DNA from: VGBV01 sp963813725
GTDB lineage: Bacteria; Actinomycetota; Thermoleophilia; Solirubrobacterales; 70-9
NCBI GenBank assembly: GCA_963813725.1
Contig: CAWFAI010000003.1
Location: 24,031-88,030 of the forward strand
DNA length: 64,000 nt
Direction: 5' to 3'
The notes beneath the pieces are model-generated. The model made no database searches, was not told the origin of the DNA, and was given only the letters and a program-made list of their open reading frames with translations. The position numbers and the translations under genes were made by a program. Position 1 is the stretch's first letter; each line of letters starts with the position of its first letter. Shown here piece by piece: positions 9,237-17,384 of this stretch.

Positions 9237-9590
9237 TCAGACCAGCTCGAGGAAGACCATCTCGGCCGAGTCGCTGCGCCTGGGGCCGAGCTTGACGATG
9301 CGCGTGTAGCCGCCGTTGCGGGAGCTGTAGCGGGGCGCGATCTCCTCGAACAGCTTGTGCACCGCGAACTTGTCCTGGTTCAGCTGGCTCAGGGCCTGGC
9401 GCCGCGCGTGCAGGTCGCCGCGCTTGGCGAGCGTGATCAGCTTCTCGAACTCGGGCCGGAGCGCCTTGGCCTTCGGCTGGGTCGTACGGATGCGCTCGTG
9501 CTCGATCAGCTGCTTGCTCATCGTGCGCAGCATCGAGCGGCGGTGGGCCGCGTCGCGGCTGAGCTTGCCTTTCTTCTTCGCGTGGCGCAT
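9237..9590 (-). CDS. rplQ: Large ribosomal subunit protein bL17
   Basis: 117 residues. It binds near the exit-tunnel side of 23S rRNA domain III. The N-terminus MRHAKKKGKLSRDAAHRRSM is diagnostic. It is the last gene of the alpha operon (rpmJ-rpsM-rpsK-rpsD-rpoA-rplQ), 42 bp after rpoA. The length is normal, with none of the extensions seen on other ribosomal proteins in this window. Confidence 0.97.
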   Translation of the reverse strand: MRHAKKKGKLSRDAAHRRSMLRTMSKQLIEHERIRTTQPKAKALRPEFEKLITLAKRGDLHARRQALSQLNQDKFAVHKLFEEIAPRYSSRNGGYTRIVKLGPRRSDSAEMVFLELV

Positions 9591-9632
9591 GCGTCAGGGC
9601 CCTCTTGGCTCGCGTGAGCTCGGGCCGGGAGG

Positions 9633-10625
9633 TTACTCGGCGCGCAGCCCCAGGCCGCGGGCGCGGAGCGTCTCCTGGACCTCCTCGATCGACTTGCGGC
9701 CGAAGTTCGGGATCGCGTTCAGCTCCGACTCCGACTTGCGGACAAGCTCGCCGACGGTCTGGATGCCGGCCCGCTTGAGGCAGTTGTAGGAGCGCACGCC
9801 CAGCTCCAGCTCCTCGATCAGGATCTCGTCGAGCCCGTCGGCGCCCGGCACCGGGGCCGCCTCGGCAGTGCCGGCGCCTGCGCCGTCCCCCGCCGCGAGC
9901 GCCACCGCGCCCTCTCCGCGCAGCTCGTCGACGCGGTCGGCCGTGGTGAAGATCGCCAGGCTCTTGATCAGGATCTCGGCCGCGTCGCGCAGCGCCGCGC
10001 CGGGCTCGATCGAGCCGTCGGTCTCGACCTCGAGCGAAAGCTTGTCGAAGTCGGTGCGCTGGCCGACCCGGGCGGTGTCCACGTTGTAGGCCGCCCGGCG
10101 GATCGGCGAGAAGATCGAGTCGATCGGGACGACCCCGATCGGCTTGTCCTCGGACTTGTTCTCGTCGGCCGGCGAGTAGCCGCGGCCGCGCCCGATCGTG
10201 AGGTACATCTCGAGCTTGGTCTTCTTCTCGAGCGTCGCGATCGGGGCGTCCGGGTTGAGGATCTCGACGCCCGCGGGCAGGTCGATGTCCTTCGCCTTCA
10301 CCTCTCCGGGGCCGGTCGCCACCAGCGGCGTCTCGACCTCGTCGGCGTCCGTGTGCATGCGAACGACGATGTCCTTCAGGTTGAGGACGAGGTCGGTGAC
10401 GTCCTCCTTCAGGCCCGGGATGGTTGAGAACTCGTGCGCGACCCCCTCGATGCGGACGCTCGTGATCGCGGCGCCGCCGAGCGAGCTCAGCAACACGCGC
10501 CGGAGGCTGTTTCCGAACGTGTAACCGAAGCCCTTGTCGAGGGGCTCGATCGTGAACGTTCCCTTGTTTTCCTCCACGTCGTCGGCGGAGATCTTCGGGA
10601 CTTGAAACTCGGGCAGGGTGGTCAT
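9633..10625 (-). CDS. rpoA: DNA-directed RNA polymerase subunit alpha
   Basis: 330 residues. The N-terminal domain (about 1-230) dimerises and nucleates RNAP assembly; KGFGYTFGNSLRRVLL is the signature. An Ala/Gly-rich linker (about 238-262) leads to the C-terminal domain (LELGVRSYNCLKRAGIQ ... NFGRKSIEEV), which contacts UP elements and activators. It sits between rpsD (32 bp) and rplQ in the alpha operon. Confidence 0.98.
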   Translation of the reverse strand: MTTLPEFQVPKISADDVEENKGTFTIEPLDKGFGYTFGNSLRRVLLSSLGGAAITSVRIEGVAHEFSTIPGLKEDVTDLVLNLKDIVVRMHTDADEVETPLVATGPGEVKAKDIDLPAGVEILNPDAPIATLEKKTKLEMYLTIGRGRGYSPADENKSEDKPIGVVPIDSIFSPIRRAAYNVDTARVGQRTDFDKLSLEVETDGSIEPGAALRDAAEILIKSLAIFTTADRVDELRGEGAVALAAGDGAGAGTAEAAPVPGADGLDEILIEELELGVRSYNCLKRAGIQTVGELVRKSESELNAIPNFGRKSIEEVQETLRARGLGLRAE

Positions 10626-10657
10626 CGCACTTCCTTCTTTTCGGTTCTAAGTCGGGA

Positions 10658-11278
10658 TTACTTCGAGTACAGCTCGACGATGAGCTGTTCCTCGACCGGC
10701 GCCGAGATCTCGCTGCGCTCGGGCAGCCTCAGCACCTTGGCGGTGAGCGCGTCGTGGTCGGCCTGGAGCCAGGCCGGGACCCCCGAGGTGAGCTCGGTGG
10801 CTCCCCGGACGATGTCCGTGGCCGGACTGCCCGCCTTGATGGCGATCACGTCGTCGGGCTTCACCTGGTAAGAGGGGATGTCCACGCGACGGCCGTTGAC
10901 GGTCCAGTGGCCGTGGCGAACCAGCTGGCGGGCTTGGCGGCGCGAGGCCGCAAAGCCCAGGCGCACCAGCACGTTGTCAAGCCGGCATTCGAGCAGGCGC
11001 AGCAGGTTCTCGCCCGTCACGCCCTCCATGCGGGTCGCGCGGTCGTAATAGCCGCGGAACTGCTTCTCCAGCACCTGGTAGTAGCGGCGGGCCTTCTGCT
11101 TCTCGCGCAACTGCACGCGGTATTCGGACTGGCGCATGCGCCCGCGGCCGTGCTCGCCGGGCGGATAGGAGCGGCGCTCGACGCCGCACTTGTCGGTGAA
11201 GCAGCGGGAGCCCTTCAGGAACAGCTTCTGGCCCTCGCGGCGGCACTGCTTGCACTGGGGAGAGGTGTCGCGAGCCAC
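10658..11278 (-). CDS. rpsD: Small ribosomal subunit protein uS4, zinc-binding form
   Basis: 206 residues. A primary 16S binder in 30S assembly and, in many bacteria, an autogenous regulator of the alpha operon. The N-terminus has four cysteines in the zinc-binding arrangement (CKQC ... C ... C within residues 9-31), so this is the C+ form. The S4 RNA-binding domain follows (RLDNVLVRLGFA). The GTG start overlaps the rpsK stop (TAGTG). Confidence 0.97.
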   Translation of the reverse strand: MARDTSPQCKQCRREGQKLFLKGSRCFTDKCGVERRSYPPGEHGRGRMRQSEYRVQLREKQKARRYYQVLEKQFRGYYDRATRMEGVTGENLLRLLECRLDNVLVRLGFAASRRQARQLVRHGHWTVNGRRVDIPSYQVKPDDVIAIKAGSPATDIVRGATELTSGVPAWLQADHDALTAKVLRLPERSEISAPVEEQLIVELYSK

Positions 11279-11664
11279 TAGACGCGCCTCCGCTTCCTGG
11301 GCCGGCAGCCGTTGTGGGCCTGGGGGGTGACGTCCTTGACGGTGGTCACGTCGAGGCCGGCGGCCTGAAGCGAGCGGATCGCCGTCTCGCGGCCCGAACC
11401 GGCGCCCTTGGCGAAGACCTCGACCTTCTCCAGGCCGTGCTCCATGCCCTTCTTGGCGGCGGCGTCAGCGGTCACCTGGGCGGCGAACGGCGTGCTCTTG
11501 CGCGAGCCCTTGAAGCCGGCGCTGCCCGCCGACTCCCACGCGATCACGTTGCCCTCGGTGTCGGTCAGGGTGACGATGGTGTTGTTGAACGAAGTCTTGA
11601 TGTGGGCCTGCCCGTAGGTGACGTGCTTCTTCGCGCGGCGTCGGCCCTTCTTCGGCTGTGGCAT
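11278..11664 (-). CDS. rpsK: Small ribosomal subunit protein uS11
   Basis: 128 residues. A 30S platform protein near the mRNA exit. The motif KTSFNNTIVTLTDTEGN and the C-terminal NGCRPRKRRRV are conserved in the family. It lies 17 bp after rpsM and overlaps rpsD by one base, consistent with coupled translation in the alpha operon. Confidence 0.98.
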   Translation of the reverse strand: MPQPKKGRRRAKKHVTYGQAHIKTSFNNTIVTLTDTEGNVIAWESAGSAGFKGSRKSTPFAAQVTADAAAKKGMEHGLEKVEVFAKGAGSGRETAIRSLQAAGLDVTTVKDVTPQAHNGCRPRKRRRV

Positions 11665-11681
11665 CTAGCTGCTCCCCCTGC

Positions 11682-12065
11682 TCACTTGGCCGTCGGGGCC
11701 TTCTTCTTGCCCGCAATGCTCATCCGCCGCGGGCCCTTGCGCCCGCGCGCGTTGGTCTTGGTTCGCTGGCCGCGCGTCGGCAGGCCGCGACGGTGGCGCA
11801 GCCCCCGGTAGGAGCCGATCTCCTGCAGGCGCTTGATGTTCTGCGAGCGCTCCCGGCGCAGGTCTCCCTCGACCTCCTGGGCCTCGACCGCCTCGCGCAG
11901 CTTCACGACCTCGTCCTCGGTCAGGTCCTTGACCTGGGTGTCGGGGCTGACGCCCGCCTTGGTCACGATCTCGTTCGCCGTCGAGCGCCCGATCCCGTAC
12001 ACGTATGTGAGGCCGACCTCGACCCGCTTGTTGAGGGGGATGTTGACCCCCGCGATGCGCGCCAT
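11682..12065 (-). CDS. rpsM: Small ribosomal subunit protein uS13
   Basis: 127 residues from ATG 12065 (MARIAGVNIPLNKRVEVGLTYVYGIG). It sits in the 30S head and contacts P-site tRNA through its basic tail (RTKTNARGRKGPRR). The start overlaps the rpmJ stop codon (TGATG). Longer in-frame sequence upstream lacks similarity and should not be included. Confidence 0.98.
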   Translation of the reverse strand: MARIAGVNIPLNKRVEVGLTYVYGIGRSTANEIVTKAGVSPDTQVKDLTEDEVVKLREAVEAQEVEGDLRRERSQNIKRLQEIGSYRGLRHRRGLPTRGQRTKTNARGRKGPRRMSIAGKKKAPTAK

Positions 12066-12178
12066 CAGCCCTGCCTCTGCTTGTGGCGGGGGTTCGGGCA
12101 GATCACGAGCACGGCGCCGCCGCGGCGGATCACCTTGCACTTCTCGCAGATCGGTTTTACGGATGCTCGGACCTTCAT
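12065..12178 (-). CDS. rpmJ: Large ribosomal subunit protein bL36, zinc-binding form
   Basis: 37 residues (MKVRASVKPICEKCKVI...). A zinc ribbon formed by C11, C14, C27 and H32 (CEKC ... CPNPRH) marks the C+ form. It is the smallest ribosomal protein and binds 23S rRNA. It is the first gene of the alpha operon here. infA and map, which normally precede it, are not adjacent; 12179-12311 must therefore hold the promoter for rpmJ to rplQ. Confidence 0.96.
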   Translation of the reverse strand: MKVRASVKPICEKCKVIRRGGAVLVICPNPRHKQRQG

Positions 12179-12311
12179 CGACCCTCGCTGCTCGTATCGG
12201 ACACGGAGTAGGCCCTGGCGCCCCCAGGAGTCGGAGCACGGGCACATGAAATCGGCCGGGAGGCCGACCCCGTGATCCTAGCAGGGGAGCCGAATTCGAC
12301 CGTTTCTGGGC

Positions 12312-13547
12312 GTGGCCGGGGCCTGCGTGGGAGCCGGGATGGCCGTGTGCTGGAATCCGTGCGTGGCCGGCGCCGAAACAGGGGCGAGCGAGAGCGAGCA
12401 GCGGGTCACCCCGCTTGAGCTGTTCTTCGACCTCGTCTTCGTGCTCTCGTTCACGCAGGTGACCGCAAAAATCGCCGATGACCCGACCTGGGAGGGCCTG
12501 GGCGAGGGGCTGCTGATCCTGATGGCCGTGTGGTGGGCGTGGGGCGCATACGGATGGCTCACCAATGCGATCGACGCCGACCAGAACGCAAACCGCCTGG
12601 CGATGTTCTCCGCGATGGCCGCGATGCTGGTGGTCTCGCTGGCGATCCCGGAGGCGTTCGGGGACCTGGGCCTCCTGTTCGGCTGCGCCTACTTCTTCGT
12701 GCGGGCGATGCACCTGCTGCTCTACGTCCGCAACACGCGCCAGGCCGATGACACCGACAACCTCAGCGCGATCCTGAGGCTCGCCCCGGGGCTGCTGCTT
12801 GGCTCAGCGCTGTTGATCGTCGCCGGCGCCCTCGACGGCGGCGCCCGCACCTCGCTGTGGATCCTCGCGATCCTGATCGACTGGGGCACGCCGCTGCTGT
12901 TCGGCACCGAGGAGTTCAACATCAAGCCGGGGCACTTCGCCGAGCGCCACGGACTGATCGTGATCATCGCGCTCGGCGAGTCGATCGTCGCGATCGGCGC
13001 CGGCGCGGGCTTTCAGCTGGAGACGGGTGAGGTCGTGGCCGCCGTGCTGGCGATAGCGGCCGTCGCCTCGCTGTGGTGGGCCTACTTCGACGTGGTCGCG
13101 ATAGTCGCCGAGCGGCGGCTGACCGAGGCGCCGCCGGGGGAGCAGGCCCCCCTGGCCCGCGACTCCTACAGCTACATCCACTTCCCGATGATCGCGGGCA
13201 TCGTGCTGCTCGCCGTCGGCCTGAAGAAGACCGAGCTGGCCGTGGACGAGCCGCTGAAGACCGTGCCGGCGGTGGCGCTGTGCGGCGGGGTGGCGCTCTA
13301 CCTGCTCGCCCACATCGCGTTCCGGTACCGAAACGTCGGCACCCTCAACCGCCAGCGCGGCCTGGCCGCGGTGGCGGCGCTCGCGCTGATCCCGCTGGCG
13401 CTCGAGGTCGACGCCCTCTGGGCGGTGGCCGCGGTCACCGCGCTTCTCGTCGCGCTGATCGCCTACGAGGCGATCCGCTTCCGCGAGGCGCGCGAGCGAG
13501 TGCGCGCCAACCCCTCGGCGACCCTGGCCGAGATGCGGGGCCGCTGA
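12312..13547 (+). CDS. Low temperature requirement protein A (LtrA) family membrane protein
   Basis: Up to 411 residues with about 10-12 hydrophobic segments. Family motifs are RVTPLELFFDLVFVLSFTQVT near the N-terminus, ADDPTWEGL, and HFAERHGLIVIIALGESIVAIG in the middle. LtrA was named from a Listeria cold-growth phenotype; its biochemical role is not established. The start is uncertain: GTG 12312, ATG 12339 and GTG 12363 are all in frame, and homology begins only around RVTPLEL. First gene of the island between rpmJ and map, divergent from rpmJ. Confidence 0.85.
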   Translation: MAGACVGAGMAVCWNPCVAGAETGASESEQRVTPLELFFDLVFVLSFTQVTAKIADDPTWEGLGEGLLILMAVWWAWGAYGWLTNAIDADQNANRLAMFSAMAAMLVVSLAIPEAFGDLGLLFGCAYFFVRAMHLLLYVRNTRQADDTDNLSAILRLAPGLLLGSALLIVAGALDGGARTSLWILAILIDWGTPLLFGTEEFNIKPGHFAERHGLIVIIALGESIVAIGAGAGFQLETGEVVAAVLAIAAVASLWWAYFDVVAIVAERRLTEAPPGEQAPLARDSYSYIHFPMIAGIVLLAVGLKKTELAVDEPLKTVPAVALCGGVALYLLAHIAFRYRNVGTLNRQRGLAAVAALALIPLALEVDALWAVAAVTALLVALIAYEAIRFREARERVRANPSATLAEMRGR

Positions 13548-13561
13548 GGAGGCCTGGCGGA

Positions 13562-14428
13562 CTATGCGTTGGGGGGCGTGTACTTGCTGGCCGTGAACAC
13601 CGCCCCCTGTGGATCGGCGAGCACGGTCATCCGCACCGGGGGAGCGTCGAACGGCTCGACGAGCACGGTGGCGCCCAACTCGGACGCCCTGGCCGCGGTG
13701 GCGTCGGCGTCCTCGACGTGGAACGTCACCCCCCAGCTGGGGGGCGTCCCCTCCGGCTGTCCCTCCAGCGACATCAGCCAGGCCGTCGCGTCCTCGAACC
13801 CGCTCGGTGCATCCTGCTCGGCCAGGGCCTCGCGAAAGCCCGGGTCGCGCTGCGCCAGCGTCTCGCCATAACCCGGGACGCGGAAGAACGTCCAGTCATC
13901 CTGGCTCGAGTCGGCCTCCCAGCCGAAGACCGCGTTGTAGAACGCGGCCGCGGCCTCCGGGTCCGAGGTCGCGAGGCCGCTGAAGTTCCACGCGTTGAGA
14001 TCGTTCACCATCTGCGCCCCCTTGTGCTCGCCGGGCTCCCAGACGTTGAACGCGGCGCCCTGCGGATCGGCGAGCACGGCCATCCGTCCCTGTTCGCCGA
14101 CGTCGAACGAATCCACCAGGACCTCGCCGCCGGCCTTCTTCGCGGCGGCCGCCGCGTCGTCTGCGCTGCTGACGCTGATGTAGGTGTTCCACGCGGGCGG
14201 CCAGTCGGCGCCGTCGGCCCGCGAGCCGACGCCCGCGACGTCCAGCCCTCGCAGCTGCCCCACGAAGTACTGGCCGGGCTGGTCGGCCGGCATCCGGTCC
14301 TGGAAATCCCAGCCGAACAGCTCGCCATAGAACTCCGTCGCGGCCTCCGGGTCGGGCTGGTCTGTGTCCACCCAGCAGGTGACGCCGTCGGGGTAGGAAT
14401 CGCGTCGGGTCAGGTCCTGGTCGCTCAT
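13562..14428 (-). CDS. VOC (glyoxalase/bleomycin-resistance fold) protein, two domains
   Basis: 288 residues from ATG 14428, chosen because AAAGGA lies just upstream and similarity begins there. Two tandem vicinal-oxygen-chelate domains are visible: CWVDTDQPDPEAATEFYGELFGW at the start and NFSGLATSDPEAAAAFYNAVFGW about halfway. Both have the ending that contacts the metal or ligand (VLADPQGA-F). This subfamily resembles the hydroxylase-like proteins of actinobacteria with unknown substrates. It is transcribed divergently from the WYL regulator 83 bp away, which probably controls it. Confidence 0.85.
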   Translation of the reverse strand: MSDQDLTRRDSYPDGVTCWVDTDQPDPEAATEFYGELFGWDFQDRMPADQPGQYFVGQLRGLDVAGVGSRADGADWPPAWNTYISVSSADDAAAAAKKAGGEVLVDSFDVGEQGRMAVLADPQGAAFNVWEPGEHKGAQMVNDLNAWNFSGLATSDPEAAAAFYNAVFGWEADSSQDDWTFFRVPGYGETLAQRDPGFREALAEQDAPSGFEDATAWLMSLEGQPEGTPPSWGVTFHVEDADATAARASELGATVLVEPFDAPPVRMTVLADPQGAVFTASKYTPPNA

Positions 14429-14467
14429 CGGTTCCTTTCGTAGTGGAGGACAACCGTAGGATCCATT

Positions 14468-14486
14468 TAGGTCAGTTTCGGTCCTA
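14468..14486. promoter_or_regulatory. Imperfect palindrome between VOC and WYL genes, candidate operator
   Basis: The 83 bp divergent spacer contains TAGGTCAGTTTCGGTCCTA. Bases 1-4, 6 and 8 pair with their symmetric partners around a central T. It lies 40 bp from the VOC start and 25 bp from the WYL start, a natural place for the regulator to act on both promoters. The dyad is seen in sequence; regulator binding is inference. Confidence 0.4.
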
Positions 14487-14510
14487 GTTATCGGGGAGAA
14501 TCCACGGACC

Positions 14511-15488
14511 GTGAGCGAGACCTCCAGCAGGCTGCTGACCCTTCTCTCCCTGCTGCAGACGCGGCGTGACTGGTCGGGCGGGGAGCTCGCCGACAGGCTC
14601 GAGGTCACGAGGAGGACGGTCCGGCGCGACATCGGGCGTCTACGCGACCTCGGCTACCCGATCGAGTCGCTGGCGGGGCCCGCAGGTGGGTACCGCCTCG
14701 AGGCGGGAGCCGAGATGCCTCCCTTGCTGCTGGAGGACGACGAGGCGATCGCGATCGCGGTAGGGCTGCGGACGGCCGCGGGCTCCTCGGTCGCCGGAAT
14801 CGAGGACTCCTCGCTGCGCGCGTTGGTCAAGCTCGAGCAGGTGCTGCCGGCGCGACTGCGGCCGCGGCTGCGGGCACTGCGCTCGGCGGCCGTAGCGGCT
14901 AACCCGGGACGCGGCCCGACCGTCGACCCCGAGTGCCTGGCCCTGGTCGGGGCGGCCTGCCGCGACTCCGAGCGCATCCGCTTCGCCTACCGCGATCGCG
15001 AGGGCTCAGAGACACGGCGGAACGTCGACCCCCACTCCCTGGTCAACCACGGCCGCCGCTGGTACCTGGTGGCGTGGGACCTCGGCCGCGAGGACTGGCG
15101 CAGCTTTCGCCTGGACCGGATCGCGCGGCCCGCGGCCACGGCCGTCCGCTTCCGCACGCGCGAACTACCAGCCCGCGACGCCGTCACCTTCGTCCGGCGG
15201 GGCATCGCGGAGATGCCGACCCGGTACGAAGCCAGGGTGCTGCTGAAGGCGCCGGCCGATGAGGTGCGGCGCAAGATGGCCGCCGGATGGGGCCGGATCG
15301 AGCCACTCGGCGAGAAAAGCTGCGAGTACCGGACCGGCGACGACGATCTCGATTGGCTGGCGCTCCGAGTCGCGATGCTCGGAGTCGAGTTCGAGGTCCG
15401 CGAGCCTCACGAGCTGGCCGAGCATCTGGCCGCGCTCGGTGAGCGCCTCTCGCGGGGGGCTACTCGGGCTGCTCGTGCCAAGTGGTGA
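14511..15488 (+). CDS. YafY-type transcriptional regulator, HTH_11 and WYL domains
   Basis: 325 residues from a GTG. The N-terminal winged helix (SRLLTLLSLLQ ... LADRLEVTRRTVRRDIGRLRDLGYPIES) binds DNA. The WYL domain (about 140-220; WYLVAWDLGREDWRSFRLDRI) senses a ligand or nucleic acid, followed by a WCX extension. Such regulators commonly control a divergent neighbour, here the VOC gene. Its last 29 bases overlap the reverse-strand map remnant, so its C-terminal residues (ATRAARAKW) may have been created by that junction. Confidence 0.88.
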   Translation: MSETSSRLLTLLSLLQTRRDWSGGELADRLEVTRRTVRRDIGRLRDLGYPIESLAGPAGGYRLEAGAEMPPLLLEDDEAIAIAVGLRTAAGSSVAGIEDSSLRALVKLEQVLPARLRPRLRALRSAAVAANPGRGPTVDPECLALVGAACRDSERIRFAYRDREGSETRRNVDPHSLVNHGRRWYLVAWDLGREDWRSFRLDRIARPAATAVRFRTRELPARDAVTFVRRGIAEMPTRYEARVLLKAPADEVRRKMAAGWGRIEPLGEKSCEYRTGDDDLDWLALRVAMLGVEFEVREPHELAEHLAALGERLSRGATRAARAKW

Positions 15489-15531
15489 TCTGCGGATCCT
15501 CGTGCATCTCGCGGCCGACCCCGTGGCCGAC
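15460..15531 (-). pseudogene. Internally deleted remnant of map (methionine aminopeptidase)
   Basis: On the minus strand a frame reads VGHGVGREMHEDPQI, then directly TTWHEQPE and a stop at 15462-15460. These are the HEDPQ metal-site region and the very C-terminus (PWHEQP) of the intact map gene at 16599-17369, with about 60 codons in between missing. Bases 15487-15531 are identical to 16818-16862 (45 bp), and 15467-15480 match 16603-16616. The open frame continues upstream (VPGAVKF) without map similarity. It cannot make an active enzyme. Confidence 0.75.
15487..15531. repeat. 45-bp direct repeat of map, remnant copy
   Basis: Identical by eye to 16818-16862 inside map. The two copies bracket the PaiB-like and DUF1905 genes. 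Confidence 0.9.
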
Positions 15532-15627
15532 GAATTTCACGGCTCCAGGCACGAGCGCGCGATGTGGTGGAATCAACCAGTGATGGCGCCGACCGTCGAG
15601 ATGTGCGGGAGCTCCTGAGCGGGCACG

Positions 15628-16270
15628 ATGCGGACAGAACCCCTACTACGCGCTCGACGACCAGGGGGTCATCCGGCGGCTGGTGCGCGAGAACCCGTGG
15701 GGGACGCTCGTCTCGGCTTCGTCCGCCGGACTGGTCGCGTCGCACTACCCGATCCTGCTCGAGGAGGAACGGGAGGAGCTTTCGATCGTCACCCACCTCG
15801 GGCGCCCGGACGAGAAGGTCCACGAGCTGGGCGAACACGAGATGCTCGTGATCATCCAGGGGCCCCACGGCTACATCTCGTCGAGCTGGTACGGCGAGCA
15901 CGTCGAGGTCCCCACCTGGAACTTCATCACCGCCCACCTGTCGGGTGTCCCTCAGATCCTCTCGGCCGAGGAGAACTTCGAGGTCCTGCACCGGCTGGTT
16001 CGGCATTTCGAGGAGGAGGTGGCTCACCCCCGCTTTCTCGACGGCACACCCGAGGACGCCGCCAACGCCCGACGCGACCAGAAGGGGACCATCGGGCTCC
16101 GCCTGGTGCCGGACCGGGTGGTGGCGAAGCGCAAGATGAGCCAGAACCAGGACCCGGACACGATCGAGGCGGTCATGGCCGAGCTCGAGGGCGACGGGCC
16201 CTACGCGAACGAGGCGCTCGCGAGGGAGATGCGACTGGCTCGAGAAGCGGTGGGCTCAGGCGGGGAGTGA
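15628..16270 (+). CDS. FMN-binding PaiB-like protein, probable N-terminal frameshift
   Basis: PaiB-family flavin-binding split-barrel protein (about 210 residues). The clear match runs from codon 15683 to the stop, with the signature GPHGYISSSWYGEHVEVPTWNF, which carries the FMN-contacting residues. Upstream in the same frame the protein-like sequence NPYYALDDQGVIRRL continues but has no start codon before an in-frame stop. Dropping one base near 15637 joins it to ATG 15628 (MRT-NPYYALDD), matching family N-termini. PaiB proteins were described as negative regulators in Bacillus, but most members are uncharacterised. It lies in the rpmJ|map island. Confidence 0.8.
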
Positions 16271-16306
16271 CCGATTAGTCCGCGCCCGTCCGCGGGTCTT
16301 ACGGGT

Positions 16307-16585
16307 ATGAGCGCAATCGACGAGACATTCGAGGCGAAGCTGGTGAAGAGCCCAGCCGAGGGCGGCTGGGTCTACCTGGTGTGGCCCGAGTCTGCGGAGT
16401 TCTTCGGCACCCGCGGCCTGGTGAAGGTGCGCGGCGAGATCGACGGCGTGCCCTTCCGCAGCTCGTTCATGGCGCTGGGCGACGGGAACCACAAGCTCCC
16501 GGTCAAGGCCGAGCTGCGGGGCAAGATCGACAAGCAGGCCGGCGACACGGTCACTGTCCGGCTGATGGAGCGGATCGAGAAGTAG
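16307..16585 (+). CDS. DUF1905 domain protein
   Basis: 92-residue small beta-barrel protein of the DUF1905 type. Landmarks are the N-terminal FEAKLVKSPAEGGWVYLVWP, the central GTRGLVKVRGEIDG with PFRSSFMALGDGNHKLPV, and the C-terminal AGDTVTVRLMER. These domains often occur alone or joined to a YdeI-like domain; the function is not known. It follows the PaiB-like gene by 36 bp and converges with map (13 bp gap). Confidence 0.82.
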   Translation: MSAIDETFEAKLVKSPAEGGWVYLVWPESAEFFGTRGLVKVRGEIDGVPFRSSFMALGDGNHKLPVKAELRGKIDKQAGDTVTVRLMERIEK

Positions 16586-16598
16586 CCGAGCCCGAGGG

Positions 16599-17369
16599 CT
16601 ACGGCTGCTCGTGCCAGGGAGTGAGGATGCGCGGGCCCTCGGCGCTGACGGCGACCGTGAACTCGAAGTGGGCGGCCATCGAGTCGTCCTCGGAGTAGAC
16701 GGCCCAGCCGTCGTTGCCCATGCGGATCTCGGGGCCGCCGGCGTTGACCATCGGCTCGATCGCCAGGACCATGCCCTCCTCCAGCTCGGGGCCCTTGCCG
16801 GGGTCGCCGAAGTTGGGGATCTGCGGATCCTCGTGCATCTCGCGGCCGACCCCGTGGCCGACCAGCGAGCGGATCACCGAGAGGCCGTCCTGCTCGACCC
16901 TGGCCTGGATGGCGTGAGAGATGTCGCTGAGGCGGTTGCCCGCCCGCGCCATCGCGATCCCGTCGAACAGCGAGGCGCGCGTGGTCTTGATCAGCTGATC
17001 GGTCTCGTCGCTGACCTCGCCGACCGGCACGGTGATCGCGGCGTCAGCGACCCAGCCCTCGTAGGTGACGCCGACGTCGATGGAGATGATGTCGCCCTTC
17101 TGCAGCTCGTAGGGGCCCGGGATGCCGTGGACCACCATCGAGTTGGGCGAGGCGCAGATCGACCCCGGGAAGCCGCGGTAGCCCTTGAACGAGGGGACGG
17201 CGCCCTGCGAGCGGATGAACTTCTCGGCGGTCTGGTCGAGCTCCTTGGTGGTGACCCCCGGGCGCACCTTCGCCTGGAGCATCTGTAGGCAGCGGGCCTG
17301 GATCGCGCCCGCCGCCGCCATCCGGTCGAGCTGCTCGGGGGTCTTTTGGATGATGCCGCCGCGGTACAC
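16599..17369 (-). CDS. map: Methionine aminopeptidase, type I
   Basis: 256 residues. It removes the initiator methionine from new proteins with two divalent metals. Ligand regions are visible in order: ISIDVGVTYEGWVADAA (two Asp), GHGVGREMHEDPQIPNFG (His and Glu side) and MVLAIEPM (Glu), with the last Glu near the C-terminus. The start is GTG 17369. It follows adk by 15 bp in the spc-operon tail. The usual next gene, infA, is not here; a convergent island starts immediately after. Confidence 0.97.
   Translation of the reverse strand: MYRGGIIQKTPEQLDRMAAAGAIQARCLQMLQAKVRPGVTTKELDQTAEKFIRSQGAVPSFKGYRGFPGSICASPNSMVVHGIPGPYELQKGDIISIDVGVTYEGWVADAAITVPVGEVSDETDQLIKTTRASLFDGIAMARAGNRLSDISHAIQARVEQDGLSVIRSLVGHGVGREMHEDPQIPNFGDPGKGPELEEGMVLAIEPMVNAGGPEIRMGNDGWAVYSEDDSMAAHFEFTVAVSAEGPRILTPWHEQP
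16818..16862. repeat. 45-bp direct repeat of map, intact-gene copy
   Basis: Segment of map encoding the GHGVGREMHEDPQ region. The second copy is at 15487-15531. Confidence 0.9.
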
Positions 17370-17384
17370 GTCAGGGAACCACCT

